From Deinococcus peraridilitoris DSM 19664 (GTDB taxonomy: Bacteria > Deinococcota > Deinococci > Deinococcales > Deinococcaceae), in contig NC_019793.1 in assembly GCF_000317835.1 (NCBI RefSeq), positions 3,104,501-3,168,500 on the forward strand: a DNA stretch of 64,000 bases, read 5' to 3'. The notes under the pieces were generated by a model. It worked only from the letters and a program-made list of their open reading frames with translations. It searched no databases and was not told the DNA's origin. The position numbers and the translations under genes are program-made. Position 1 is the first letter of the stretch, and each line of letters begins with the position of its first letter. Positions 9,744 to 18,807 of the stretch are shown in pieces.

Positions 9744-9777
9744 GAAAAAGAAACAGGCTGGCGCTATGGCGCCAGCC
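9744..9777 (-). terminator. Terminator between convergent genes
   Basis: GGCTGGCGC (9756-9764) pairs with GCGCCAGCC (9769-9777) around a four-base loop. On the minus strand it is followed by a T-rich run, so it ends the DUF4397 transcript and could also stop the methyltransferase. Confidence 0.75.
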
Positions 9778-9820
9778 CTCAACTTGATGCGGGTTTGCTT
9801 GTGGGTCTAGGCTCGCAGGT

Positions 9821-10531
9821 TTACTTCGCGGCCATGGAGCCCATGACCACCTTGTCCTCGACCGCTACGAGGTCAAAGCCCTGCGTGCCGTTCGCGCCCA
9901 CCAGGCCGACCGCGAACACGCTGTAGCTCTTGCCGCCGGCGACACTGATGCCCGACAGGTTCTTGACGACGGGCTCCATCTTGCCGAAGGGCACGACGTT
10001 CAGGTTGACGCCCATGGGGTTCACCATCAGGGTTTCCTTGTTGCCGTAGGCGATGCCGTTCTTGAGCAGCGCGGCGTTGTTCAGGTCGGCCGCCAAGGTC
10101 TGCACGCGCGGGCCGTTGGGGGAGAGGTGGTAGACGTTGACTTCGGCCTTGGCCTTGTCCTTATTGAGGCCGGTCGTGGTGAAGATCTTGGGCTTGATGT
10201 TGGCGAGCTGGCCCACGGCGGCGACGGTGTAGTAGGTGCCAGCCTTCAGGTCGACATCGGCCTGGAAGACGACGGTGTTCTTGTCGCCGGCGGCGGTGAC
10301 CATCACCTTGTGCTTGCCGGCGGGCACTTCGCCGTACGGGGTGGCGGCCTTGAAGGCAGCGCCCGCGACGGTGCGCATGCCGTCCACGTAGACGTCCACG
10401 GCGGGAGCATCCGGAGAAGCGTGGACGACGCGCACAAAGGCGTCATTGCCGCTGGCCATCTGGGCGCTCACCTGGGTGGCGGCGAGGGTGGCGGTCAGGG
10501 CAAGGGCGGACAGGGTGAGGATCTTTTTCAT
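9821..10531 (-). CDS. Secreted DUF4397 domain protein
   Basis: A 236-residue exported protein. Residues 1-23 form a Sec signal peptide (MKKILTLSALALTATLAATQ with cleavage after VSA). The mature part has two related DUF4397 repeats: VRVVHASPDAPAVDVYVDG near residue 33 and VNVYHLSPNGPRVQTL near residue 131, each with a proline/aspartate turn. DUF4397 proteins are extracellular beta-sandwiches of unclear role, often abundant in Deinococcus envelopes. AGGTAACC near 10535-10543 supplies the ribosome site. It is divergent from mutS across about 200 bp. Confidence 0.88.
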   Translation of the reverse strand: MKKILTLSALALTATLAATQVSAQMASGNDAFVRVVHASPDAPAVDVYVDGMRTVAGAAFKAATPYGEVPAGKHKVMVTAAGDKNTVVFQADVDLKAGTYYTVAAVGQLANIKPKIFTTTGLNKDKAKAEVNVYHLSPNGPRVQTLAADLNNAALLKNGIAYGNKETLMVNPMGVNLNVVPFGKMEPVVKNLSGISVAGGKSYSVFAVGLVGANGTQGFDLVAVEDKVVMGSMAAK

Positions 10532-10733
10532 CTTGGTTACCTTCTTTCGAACGGTTGTACGGAAGAAGGTGAAGAGTGGATTGCCAGCAACTTATGATGA
10601 AGGTTACATAAAGATTAGTGAAGCTAAATTCCACACATGAAAAGTCAGGGTGCGTCGGCGCTGAAAAACGCCCCCTTCTGACCGGCCATTGTTGGCTGCG
10701 AACGTAGAAATCGACGCGTATACTGTCTGGACC

Positions 10734-13298
10734 ATGCCCCTGAACGTTCCGCAATCCGTCCTGAAAGGGAATGGCCCGGGTGTGTTGCCGCCCATGCTCG
10801 AGCAGTACGTGCACCTTCGTGACCAGCATCCCGACTACCTGGTGCTGTTTCAGGTCGGCGACTTCTTCGAGACGTTCGGCGAGGACGCCGAGCGCCTGTC
10901 ACGCCTGCTGGGCATTACCTTGACGCACAAGACCAGCAAGGACTTCAGCACGCCCATGGCCGGCATTCCAGTGCGCGCCAAGGACCAGCATATCGAGCGT
11001 CTGCTCGCCGCCGGGGTGCGTGTGGCCGTGGCCGAGCAGATGGAACTGCCGCTTTCCGGTCTGGTCGAGCGCAGAGTTACCGAACTGCTCACCCCGGGTA
11101 CGCTGACCGACGAGCGTCTGCTGAGCGCGGAGGAGAACTACCTCGCGGCAGTTGCTTCGGGTGACGGATACGCGCTGGCGCTGCTGGATCTCTCGACTGG
11201 AGAATTTCGCTGTGCCGCTTTCGGTACGCGCGGCGCGCTGTATGACGAGCTGGCACGCTACCGCGCGCGCGAGGTCCTGCTCGCTCCCGAGTTTGAAGAA
11301 AACGCGGCGCTGATGGCCGATTTCCGTCAGCGTTTTCCGCTGATGGTGTCACGCGGCAGCTTCGAGGAGGACGCTGCGCGTGAGGAATTGCAGCACACCC
11401 TGGGCAGTGTGCCGGAGTCTCTGGTCACCAGTGCGCTCGTGCGGGCCTGCGGCGCAGCCCTTGCTTACGCCCGCGCCACTCAGCAGGGTCGTCTCGAGAT
11501 GGTCACGCGCTTGATTCGCTATGAGCCGGGCGCGTCACTGCACCTGCCCGAAAGTGCTATTCGCGCTTTGGAACTGTTCGAACCCAACGCCCACGGTGGA
11601 CAGACCCTGATCGCCTGCCTGGCCCACACGCGCACTGCCGGTGGAAGGCGGCGACTGCGCGCCTGGCTGCGCTCGCCCCTGCTCGACGAATTGAGCATCC
11701 GATCCCGTCTGGACGCGGTGGACGCGCTGGTTCAGGCCAGTGATCTGCGAGGCGGGGTACGCAGCGTGCTCTACCGCGCCCATGACCTGGAACGCCTGGC
11801 GGCGCGGGTGTCCTCACGACGCGCCATGCCCAAGGAAGTCGTTTCGCTGGCGCGTACCCTGGAGCTGCTTCCCGAACTCGAAGTGCTGCTGGCCGGTCAT
11901 GACGGCGTGCTGGGCCACCTGGGCGCCCGACTCTCGGCCTTGCCGGAAGTGGTGATGCTGATTCGGGCGGCCCTGGTGGACAATCCTCCGTTGCGTCTCG
12001 GCGAAGGCGGCCTGATCCGCGAAGGATTTCATGCCGAACTCGACGCTCTGCGCGCCGAGGCTCTGGCGGGCCGCGAGTGGATGGCCGAACTCGAAGCGCG
12101 CGAGCGGGCCCGCACGGGTCTGCCCGTCAAGGTGGGCTTTAACAACGTGGCCGGCTATTACCTGGAAGTCACGCAGGCACACGCGCACAAGGTGCCCGCC
12201 GATTACCGGCAGATTGCCACGCTCAAGGACCGCGCCCGCTTCACGCGGGCCGATGTGCGCGAGCGCGAACGCGAAATTGCCCGTTGCGAAACGGCGGCCG
12301 AACGCCTGGAAGTCGAAGCTTTCACCGAGCTGCGTGACACCCTGGCCCAGCATACCGAGGCGCTGAGCGAGGTCGCGGGCGCCCTGAGCGAACTCGACGT
12401 GCTTTCTACGCTCGCCGACATTGCCTTTGCGCGCGGCTGGTCCCGACCTCGGACCCTGGGCGCCGGAGCCACCGAGCTGCGCCTGAGACAGGCCCGTCAT
12501 CCGGTGGTGGAACTGGCACTCTCGGATAGCTTCGTGCCGAACGACGCCGACCTGGACACAACGCGGCGGGTGCTGCTGCTCACCGGACCCAACATGGCGG
12601 GCAAGAGCACCTACCTGCGCACGGTCGCGCTGTGTGCGTTGCTGCACCAGATCGGCTCGTTCGTGCCCGCCGACGCGGCTGAGCTGCCCCTGTTCGACGG
12701 TATCCACACCCGCATCGGGGCTTCGGACGATCTGGCCGGCGGGCGCAGCACCTTCATGGTGGAGATGAGCGAGCTGGCGGCCATTCTGCACGGTGCCACA
12801 TCGCGCTCGCTGGTGATTCTGGACGAGGTGGGTCGGGGCACCAGCACGCTGGACGGACTGGCCATCGCTTGGGCGACGCTGGAGCACTTGCACCGCACCG
12901 GGGCGTTCGCGCTGTTTGCCACCCACTATTTCGAGCTGACGCGGCTGGAAGGAGAACTGCCTGGAGTGGTCAACCTGCACGTCGCCGCACAGGAAGAGGC
13001 GGGCGCCCTGACCTTTTACCACCAGGTGGTACCGGGAGCGGCCAAGAGTTCTTACGGGGTCGAAGTGGCACGCCTCGCAGGATTGCCGGGAGCGGTCACG
13101 GCCCGGGCCGGGCAGCTGCTGACAGGCCTCGCGGCTCGCGATGGGGGGGACTCGGGCGTCGTGCAGGAACTTGCCGCGCTTGATCTGGCGCGTCTGACAC
13201 CCCTGCAGGCACTGGAGCTGCTGCACGCCTGGCAGCGTCGTCTCGCCGAGGGAAACATGGGCGAAAACTTGTCGCAGGATGCGCGGGCCGCCTCCTGA
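10734..13298 (+). CDS. mutS: DNA mismatch repair protein MutS
   Basis: An 854-residue MutS. Domain I carries the mismatch-sensing Phe-X-Glu (FETFGED, about residue 42). Connector, lever and clamp domains follow, and the ATPase has Walker A GPNMAGKST near residue 617, then the Walker B and signature segment VILDEVGRGTSTLDGLAI and the FATHYFELT strand. It binds mismatches and recruits MutL. The ATG at 10734 gives the family N-terminus; a TATACT box ends 9 nt before it, so the leader is very short and the in-frame ATG at 10689 is rejected. mutL follows after one small gene. Confidence 0.96.
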   Translation: MPLNVPQSVLKGNGPGVLPPMLEQYVHLRDQHPDYLVLFQVGDFFETFGEDAERLSRLLGITLTHKTSKDFSTPMAGIPVRAKDQHIERLLAAGVRVAVAEQMELPLSGLVERRVTELLTPGTLTDERLLSAEENYLAAVASGDGYALALLDLSTGEFRCAAFGTRGALYDELARYRAREVLLAPEFEENAALMADFRQRFPLMVSRGSFEEDAAREELQHTLGSVPESLVTSALVRACGAALAYARATQQGRLEMVTRLIRYEPGASLHLPESAIRALELFEPNAHGGQTLIACLAHTRTAGGRRRLRAWLRSPLLDELSIRSRLDAVDALVQASDLRGGVRSVLYRAHDLERLAARVSSRRAMPKEVVSLARTLELLPELEVLLAGHDGVLGHLGARLSALPEVVMLIRAALVDNPPLRLGEGGLIREGFHAELDALRAEALAGREWMAELEARERARTGLPVKVGFNNVAGYYLEVTQAHAHKVPADYRQIATLKDRARFTRADVREREREIARCETAAERLEVEAFTELRDTLAQHTEALSEVAGALSELDVLSTLADIAFARGWSRPRTLGAGATELRLRQARHPVVELALSDSFVPNDADLDTTRRVLLLTGPNMAGKSTYLRTVALCALLHQIGSFVPADAAELPLFDGIHTRIGASDDLAGGRSTFMVEMSELAAILHGATSRSLVILDEVGRGTSTLDGLAIAWATLEHLHRTGAFALFATHYFELTRLEGELPGVVNLHVAAQEEAGALTFYHQVVPGAAKSSYGVEVARLAGLPGAVTARAGQLLTGLAARDGGDSGVVQELAALDLARLTPLQALELLHAWQRRLAEGNMGENLSQDARAAS

Positions 13299-13437
13299 CG
13301 CACGCTCAGAGCTCACCGGGGTGCCGGGGTGCACTGCAGGCTGTGGCCGGGCGGTGGAATCGTGATAGGCGCCTTCAGGTTGACATTATGCCTGTGTCAT
13401 CGTGCGCGGAAAAAATACAGGTCAAGGAGGACAACAT

Positions 13438-13668
13438 ATGAGCGACCAGTCTTTGGGTGACAAGCTCGGAAATGCCGCCGACGCCGTGAAACATAAGGTC
13501 AACGAGGCCGCCGACCGTGCGCGCGCGGAGGGCCACGACGCCAAAAGCCAGACGAGTGATAATCCGATCGAAAGCCTCGTCGAGAAAGGCAAGGCTGCCC
13601 TGGATCGGGGCAAGGCCGAAGCGCACGAGCATCAGGCTGACCGCGACGCGCGTGACGCCGGACGCTGA
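13438..13668 (+). CDS. Small hydrophilic stress-type protein (CsbD/LEA-like)
   Basis: A 76-residue protein almost devoid of hydrophobic residues, rich in Asp, Glu, Lys, Ala and His. The pattern ADAVKHKVNEAADRARAEGHD resembles CsbD-like or LEA-type desiccation proteins and predicts a mostly disordered or helical chain. AAGGAGG sits 8 nt before the ATG. An imperfect TTGACA-like element (13380-13385) and an inverted TGACA/TGTCA pair lie upstream. Its place between mutS and mutL, with its own terminator, suggests separate expression. Function is inferred from composition only. Confidence 0.65.
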   Translation: MSDQSLGDKLGNAADAVKHKVNEAADRARAEGHDAKSQTSDNPIESLVEKGKAALDRGKAEAHEHQADRDARDAGR

Positions 13669-13691
13669 ATCCGCTTGACGGGTGGATGCGT

Positions 13692-13721
13692 GGTGCCGCA
13701 ACTTGCGGCACCTTTATATTT
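13692..13721 (+). terminator. Terminator of the small stress-type gene
   Basis: GGTGCCGCA (13692-13700) and TGCGGCACC (13704-13712) form a nine-pair stem with a three-base loop, followed by TTTATATTT. Confidence 0.85.
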
Positions 13722-13871
13722 GAAGGGCGGCTGTGTTTGGGTGGTGGCCCGCTGGAGCGGGTGTTGAGCCTGCAGTTTCCTGACGGCGAATGAGTGTTGC
13801 GCGTCGCGGTCATGACGTCAGGACCGGGCTTCATGGGACCCTGTACCACGGTAGCGTGCTGTACTGCGCGC

Positions 13872-13877
13872 GATAAT
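13872..13877 (+). promoter_or_regulatory. -10 box GATAAT of mutL
   Basis: GATAAT ends 8 nt before the mutL ATG at 13886, so the transcript leader is at most a few bases. Confidence 0.5.
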
Positions 13878-13885
13878 AACCGCAC

Positions 13886-15556
13886 ATGGCGATTCGTTCT
13901 CCCATCCGCGTGCTGCCGCCCGAGGTCACACGCCTCATCGCGGCAGGCGAGGTCATTTCGCGGCCGCTTGATGTGGTGCGTGAACTGATCGACAATGCGC
14001 TCGATGCGGGAGCGACGCGCATCGAGATTGAACTGGAGGATGGCGGGCTCGGCCTGATTCGCGTGCGCGACAACGGGGTGGGCATTCCCGCCGATGACGT
14101 GCCGCTCGCGCCGCAACGACACTCGACCAGCAAGCTCGACAGCGTCGAGGGTGTGGATCAGATCGGGACGCTGGGGTTTCGTGGTGAAGCGCTCTGGAGC
14201 ATCGCCTGGGCAGGCAACCTCACCCTCGTGACCCGCCCGCCCGCGCAGGTGGGCGCGCTGTGCCTCAGCGCGCAGGGCGAGGAGCGGCATCTGTCTCGTG
14301 TGACTGCCCCGGCGGGTACCAGCGTCACCGTGCGCAGGCTCTTTTCGCGCCTGCCCGCGCGGCTGCGAACCCAGCAGCCCCAGGCGTCCGAAGTGCGTGA
14401 AATTACCGGCCTGGTGGGCCGGTATGCCCTGCATTATCCCGCGCTGCACTGGAAGCTGGTGTCGAACGGCGAGGTCCGGTTGCAGCACGCGCGTTCGGAC
14501 GCACGCGGCGCGGTGGCAAGCGTGTACGGGCCCCTCGTCGCCAACCGCCTGCTGAGCGTCCGAAGCGAGCACATCAGCGGTGTCGTGTCGCGTCCCGAGC
14601 TGACCCGGCCACGTCGTGACCGCATGCACCTGGCCGTGAACGGTCGCCCGGTGGTGTTTCCTGCCGAACTTCAGAAGGCCGTCATCGCGGGGTACGCTGA
14701 ATTGCTGCCGGCCGGTCAGGCGCCCTTGTGCGTGCTGGATCTGCACCTGCCCGCTGAGGACGTCAATCCCAACGTTCACCCCGCCAAAGCCGAGGTCGCC
14801 CTGGCGGAACTGTCCCGCCTGGCCGATCTGGTGCGCGATGCCGTGCGCGAAGCACTGAGCACGCATCCCCTGGCGCGGACTGCTCCCGCGCTGCGCGCCG
14901 CACAGCCGCCGGGCGCCAGCGCGCACTTCCCGGAGTTGCGCCTGATCGGAGTGTACCGCGACACCTACCTCTTGGCCGAGGGCGAAGGAGACCTCTGGTT
15001 GCTCGACTCCCACGCCGCGCACGAGCGGGTGTGGTACGAACGTCTGGACCGTGCCTTTGGGGAAGGGGAGCCAGTCGAGCTGACCGAGCCGGAACTGCTG
15101 CACCTTACTCCCGAGCAGACCGCGCGCCTGGCGGAGTGCTCGGAGGAGCTGCAGGCCATGGGTTTCATGTTCGAGGCCTTTGGTGCCGGCCTTGCACGCT
15201 TGCGTGCGCTGCCGGCAGTGCTGCTCGGCTTGCCCGCCCCGCGTCTGGCCGAGTCTGTGCTGGAGGCCGCACTGGCCGGAGACGACCCCAGGCGGGCCGT
15301 GCTGGCCCGCCTGGCCTGCTCGCCCGCGCTGAAGGCGGGTATGGTGACGGCCGAATTGGGCGAGCGCGTGCTGGGCGAGCTGGCCGCGTGTGCAACTCCG
15401 TATGCCTGCCCGCATGGCCGGCCTACTGTGGTGCGCCTGTCGGAGCGTGATCTGGCGCACGCCTTTGGTCGGCGCGGCCCGCGCGACCTGCCGCGTGGCC
15501 GCGATCTGTACGAAAAGCCGCTGAGCCTGGACCCGAACGAATTACCCAGTCATTGA
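13886..15556 (+). CDS. mutL: DNA mismatch repair protein MutL
   Basis: A 556-residue MutL. The GHKL ATPase shows IAAGEVISRPLDVVRELIDNA (first half), RVRDNGVGIP and TLGFRGEAL (near residue 96). After a short proline-rich linker, the C-terminal domain carries DSHAAHERVWYE near residue 374, which matches the metal-dependent endonuclease motif DQHA(X)2E(X)4E except Ser for Gln, plus ACSPALKAG and CPHGRPT. This indicates a nicking MutL as in Gram-positives and Thermus rather than a MutH-dependent type. It acts after MutS, whose gene lies 590 bp upstream. Confidence 0.95.
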   Translation: MAIRSPIRVLPPEVTRLIAAGEVISRPLDVVRELIDNALDAGATRIEIELEDGGLGLIRVRDNGVGIPADDVPLAPQRHSTSKLDSVEGVDQIGTLGFRGEALWSIAWAGNLTLVTRPPAQVGALCLSAQGEERHLSRVTAPAGTSVTVRRLFSRLPARLRTQQPQASEVREITGLVGRYALHYPALHWKLVSNGEVRLQHARSDARGAVASVYGPLVANRLLSVRSEHISGVVSRPELTRPRRDRMHLAVNGRPVVFPAELQKAVIAGYAELLPAGQAPLCVLDLHLPAEDVNPNVHPAKAEVALAELSRLADLVRDAVREALSTHPLARTAPALRAAQPPGASAHFPELRLIGVYRDTYLLAEGEGDLWLLDSHAAHERVWYERLDRAFGEGEPVELTEPELLHLTPEQTARLAECSEELQAMGFMFEAFGAGLARLRALPAVLLGLPAPRLAESVLEAALAGDDPRRAVLARLACSPALKAGMVTAELGERVLGELAACATPYACPHGRPTVVRLSERDLAHAFGRRGPRDLPRGRDLYEKPLSLDPNELPSH

Positions 15557-15745
15557 GTGCTCGTCAGGTGATCTTGGGCACGACCGCGAGAGCCTGGCGC
15601 CCTCGTCGTGGTGGTCGCGGTGTGGAATGTGCCAAGTGGGGAAGGCCGGTGCGGTGTTCACACACACTTGTCCGTTGATTGGGTCAACGTGCGAATTGTG
15701 GTAAGTGCGCCCTGTGGGCGCATTCTGAGCGCTACGGTGGCGGCA

Positions 15746-16855
15746 ATGAGTGACGTCTACATTCACGCCATCGAGACGGCCGTGCCTGAAACAGTGTACG
15801 AGCAGGCGTTCGTGCGCGACCTCATGAAAGCGCAGAGCGGTCTGGGCCGTCGGGCCCAGCGCTTGGTGACGGGAATCTACAACGCCTCGGCCATTGAGCG
15901 GCGTCACAGTGTCATCACGGATTTGCGTCCCGAGTCGCAGGGAGGAGCGTTTTTCGACGCCGGCAGCGGACAGCTGCTTTCCCCCTCGACGGGACTGCGC
16001 AACGAGCGCTACACCCAAACCGCGCGCGGTCTGTTCGCCGAGGCGGCCTCGCGTGCCCTGGCCGCCTGTCCGGCCCTCACCGCCCACGACGTGACGCACG
16101 TCATCACGGTGTCCTGCACCGGCTTTTTTGCGCCAGGACCCGATTACACGGTAGTGCGTGACGTGAAGCTCAATCCGGACGTGCAGCGCTATCACCTGGG
16201 CTTCATGGGGTGCTACGCGGCGTTTCCTGCCTTGCGGGCCGCCAGGGCGTTCTGTGAGAGTGACCCGCAGGCGGTTGTTCTGGTGATCTGCACCGAACTC
16301 TGCTCCTTGCACGTGCGCGTGGCCGACGACCCCGATACCCTGATTGCCGGTTCGGTCTTTGCGGACGGGGCGGCGGCGGCGTTGGTGAGTGCCCGCCTTC
16401 CGCAGGGTCCTGCCTTGCGGCTGAACAGTTTCGCCACCACCCTCACTCCCACGGGCGAGGAGGATATGGCCTGGACCATCGGCGACGAGGGTTTCGAGAT
16501 GAAGCTCTCCACCTACGTGCCTGCCATCATCGAGGAGCACCTCGGGTCGGCGCTCTCGCCCCTGCTGGGGCCACTCGCGGCGGATCAGGTGCGTTTCTGG
16601 GCCATTCATCCGGGTGGGCGCAGCATTCTCGACAAGGTGCAGACCGGTCTGGGACTCAGCGACGAACAGCTACAACCTTCCCGGCGTGTCCTGCGTGAGT
16701 ACGGCAACATGAGCAGTGCCACCGTGCTGTTCGTGCTTCGTGAGATTCTGCATGCGGACGGTACCGGTCAGGGGGAAAACGTGGGCGCGATGGCTTTCGG
16801 TCCAGGGCTCACCGTGGAAAGCGCCTTGCTGGCGAAGGTGCCGGCCGCGTCGTGA
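15746..16855 (+). CDS. Type III polyketide synthase
   Basis: A 369-residue chalcone synthase-like homodimeric ketosynthase that would extend an acyl-CoA starter with malonyl-CoA units. The triad is Cys156 in FMGCYAAFPALR, His288 in WAIHPGGRSILD and Asn321 in YGNMSSATV. The loop near FGPGLTVE is normal. Product type cannot be read, but its operon with a methyltransferase and a flavin hydroxylase parallels alkylresorcinol and phenolic-lipid loci. The start at 15746 follows a TACGGT box by 7 nt. Its stop overlaps the next gene as GTGA, so they are translationally coupled. Confidence 0.9.
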   Translation: MSDVYIHAIETAVPETVYEQAFVRDLMKAQSGLGRRAQRLVTGIYNASAIERRHSVITDLRPESQGGAFFDAGSGQLLSPSTGLRNERYTQTARGLFAEAASRALAACPALTAHDVTHVITVSCTGFFAPGPDYTVVRDVKLNPDVQRYHLGFMGCYAAFPALRAARAFCESDPQAVVLVICTELCSLHVRVADDPDTLIAGSVFADGAAAALVSARLPQGPALRLNSFATTLTPTGEEDMAWTIGDEGFEMKLSTYVPAIIEEHLGSALSPLLGPLAADQVRFWAIHPGGRSILDKVQTGLGLSDEQLQPSRRVLREYGNMSSATVLFVLREILHADGTGQGENVGAMAFGPGLTVESALLAKVPAAS

Positions 16856-17553
16856 GACTTCCGGATTTGCGGCGGCGCGCTCACGAGGCGCGCGAGCTGA
16901 TGGATCACGCGCTGTGTGACGAGCAGGCCCTACACAACACCTACGCGCAGTTTCCGATTGTGAATACGCTCGTTTCGTGCTGGCGGCGTGTTTACCTTGA
17001 AGAAGTGCGTCCGCTGCTGTCGGCGTCGGTGCCCAGGTCGTTGCTGGACATCGGTTGCGGTGGGGGAGACTTGGCCGTTCAATTGGCCCGCTGGGCGAAC
17101 CGCGACGGTTTTCGGCTGCACGTCACGGGCATCGATACCGATCCGCGCGCCATCGCCTTCGCGCGTTTGCACGCGTCCGCCTTCGGAGTGCAGTACCGCT
17201 GTGTCTCCAGTGCCCGGTTGCTGAGTGAAGGCGAGCGTTTCGACGTGGTGATCTCCAACCACGTGCTGCATCACCTCAGCACCGAGGAAGTGCCTGCATT
17301 GCTGCGGGAAAGCGCGGCGCTGGCGCGGCTGAAAGTACTGCACAACGACATTGAGCGTCATGCACTGGCGTACGCGTTCTTTGCAGTGTTCACCTGGCCG
17401 TTCTTTCGCCGCTCGTTTATTCGCGCCGACGGGCTGACGTCCATCCGGCGCAGCTATACCCGCTCCGAGCTGCAGCGGATGGTGCCGCCCGGCTGGCGGG
17501 CGCGGCGTTTGTTTCCTTTCCGAAACCTGCTCGTGTATGCGCGTCCCGATTGA
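16852..17553 (+). CDS. Class I SAM-dependent methyltransferase of the polyketide operon
   Basis: A 233-residue methyltransferase with the SAM loop LLDIGCGGGDLAVQLA (from about residue 64), acidic GIDTDPRAI, and post-motif FDVVISNHVLHHLS. The C-terminal part (RADGLTSIRRSYTRSELQRM) resembles enzymes that methylate small-molecule or lipid phenols. It starts at a GTG inside the polyketide synthase stop codon. The product is probably the polyketide or its hydroxylated form; this is inferred from context. Confidence 0.88.
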   Translation: MRLPDLRRRAHEARELMDHALCDEQALHNTYAQFPIVNTLVSCWRRVYLEEVRPLLSASVPRSLLDIGCGGGDLAVQLARWANRDGFRLHVTGIDTDPRAIAFARLHASAFGVQYRCVSSARLLSEGERFDVVISNHVLHHLSTEEVPALLRESAALARLKVLHNDIERHALAYAFFAVFTWPFFRRSFIRADGLTSIRRSYTRSELQRMVPPGWRARRLFPFRNLLVYARPD

Positions 17554-18685
17554 GGAGGTGGATGTCGTGGTGGTCGGCGGAGGTCCGGTCGGCCTGTTTC
17601 TGGGCTGCGAGCTGGCCATGCGGGGCGTGCGTTTTGTGGTGCTGGAACAGGAGCAGGCGCCGCGCCGTCATTCGCGTTCGATCGGTCTGCACCCACCGGC
17701 GCTGGAGCATTTTGCGCGTCTCGGCCTGACCACGGCGCTGCTGCAGCGCGGCGTGCGCGTCAAACGTGGCACGGTGTTCGGCGACCGCGAGCTGCTGGGC
17801 GAACTGGAGTTTCACGGTGTTTCACAGGAGTTTCCGTTCGTGCTGCTGTTGCCGCAATACGAAACCGAGCAGCTCCTGGAAGCCCACCTGGAGCGCCTGT
17901 CTCCCGGCGCCCTGCGGCGGGGTGCCCGCACGGTGCAGGTGCGTGACGGGCGAGAGGCCGCCTTCGTGACGTATGAGGCCGCGTGGGGAACGCGAACCCT
18001 GAGAGCGGGTCTGGTCGTGGGTGCCGACGGCAAGCGGAGCCTGGTGCGGCGGAACGCGCACATCGATTTTGTGGGTGGCGCCTATCCAGACCGGTATCTG
18101 ATGGGTGATTTTCTCGACACGACCGCATACAAAAGCGCTGCTGTGATTCATCTGGCAATGGCCGGGGTAGTGGAGTCGTTTCCGCTGCCGGGCGGCGTGC
18201 GGCGCTGGGTCGTGCGTACGGAGGCGGGAGACGGCGCGGACGTGGCGGCCCTCTGCGCGCTGATTTTTGAACGGACCGGTCATTTTGTCAGCGTGAGTTC
18301 CTGCCGTATGTTCAGCGCCTTTGGCGTGGCGCGTCACCTGGCAGAGCGTTTTGTCGTGGGCCGCGTGGTTCTGGTGGGAGACGCCGCCCACGAAGTCAGT
18401 CCCATCGGCGGACAGGGCATGAATCTGGGTTGGCTGGACGCGGCCGAACTGGCCGAGATCGTGCCGCGTGCACTGAAGGGCCACCAACCGGTAGAGCGGA
18501 CGCTTCAGGGTTTTGCGGTCCGCAGGCGCCGTCGGGCGTATTTTGCCGCTCGGCAGGCTGAATTCAACATGGCCTTTGGTCGTCCGTGGCGTTCCGCGTG
18601 GTGGCGCGATTTTGTCGTGAAGCGGTTGCTGCGCCCACCTTTTCGTGCTCTGCTGGCGCGTCTTTTCACCATGCGCTGGCTCTGA
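17537..18685 (+). CDS. FAD-dependent monooxygenase of the polyketide operon
   Basis: A 382-residue flavoprotein of the p-hydroxybenzoate hydroxylase fold. The dinucleotide site VVVGGGPVGLFLGCELA is near residue 10, the DG motif VVGADGKRSLVRR near residue 155, and the GD motif VVLVGDAAHEVSPIGGQGMNLG near residue 275. Such enzymes hydroxylate aromatic rings with NAD(P)H and O2. It overlaps the methyltransferase by 17 nt and completes the operon. The basic, Trp-rich C-terminus (RSAWWRDFVVKRLLRPPFR) could contact membrane lipids, fitting a lipid-like substrate. Confidence 0.88.
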   Translation: MRVPIEEVDVVVVGGGPVGLFLGCELAMRGVRFVVLEQEQAPRRHSRSIGLHPPALEHFARLGLTTALLQRGVRVKRGTVFGDRELLGELEFHGVSQEFPFVLLLPQYETEQLLEAHLERLSPGALRRGARTVQVRDGREAAFVTYEAAWGTRTLRAGLVVGADGKRSLVRRNAHIDFVGGAYPDRYLMGDFLDTTAYKSAAVIHLAMAGVVESFPLPGGVRRWVVRTEAGDGADVAALCALIFERTGHFVSVSSCRMFSAFGVARHLAERFVVGRVVLVGDAAHEVSPIGGQGMNLGWLDAAELAEIVPRALKGHQPVERTLQGFAVRRRRRAYFAARQAEFNMAFGRPWRSAWWRDFVVKRLLRPPFRALLARLFTMRWL

Positions 18686-18795
18686 GGAGGCCTGGGTCCG
18701 GCTGCGGGCACGCCTGCGTACTTCGGAATGCGTACTTCGGGGTGCGTCATTCGGGAAAGAGCCTGTGACGCCGACGTTCGGTCACTTTTAACCGT

Positions 18796-18801
18796 TACGA
18801 T
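18796..18801 (+). promoter_or_regulatory. -10 box TACGAT of ugpQ
   Basis: TACGAT ends 6 nt before the GTG at 18808. Confidence 0.5.
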
Positions 18802-18807
18802 ACCAGC

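Noticed and set aside
10592..10611. TTATG N10 CATAA upstream of mutS, resembling the radiation/desiccation response motif
   Set aside because: The known motif has the half-sites separated by 7 bp. Here there are 10 bp and the centre does not fit TCATTGA, so DdrO control of mutS is not supported.
13380..13400. Inverted TGACA/TGTCA before the small stress gene
   Set aside because: Half-sites are in the everted order relative to the radiation/desiccation motif, and there is no suitable -10.
11814..15460. Long minus-strand frames across mutS and mutL
   Set aside because: Shadows of the repair genes; sequence is low-complexity and lacks a start signal.
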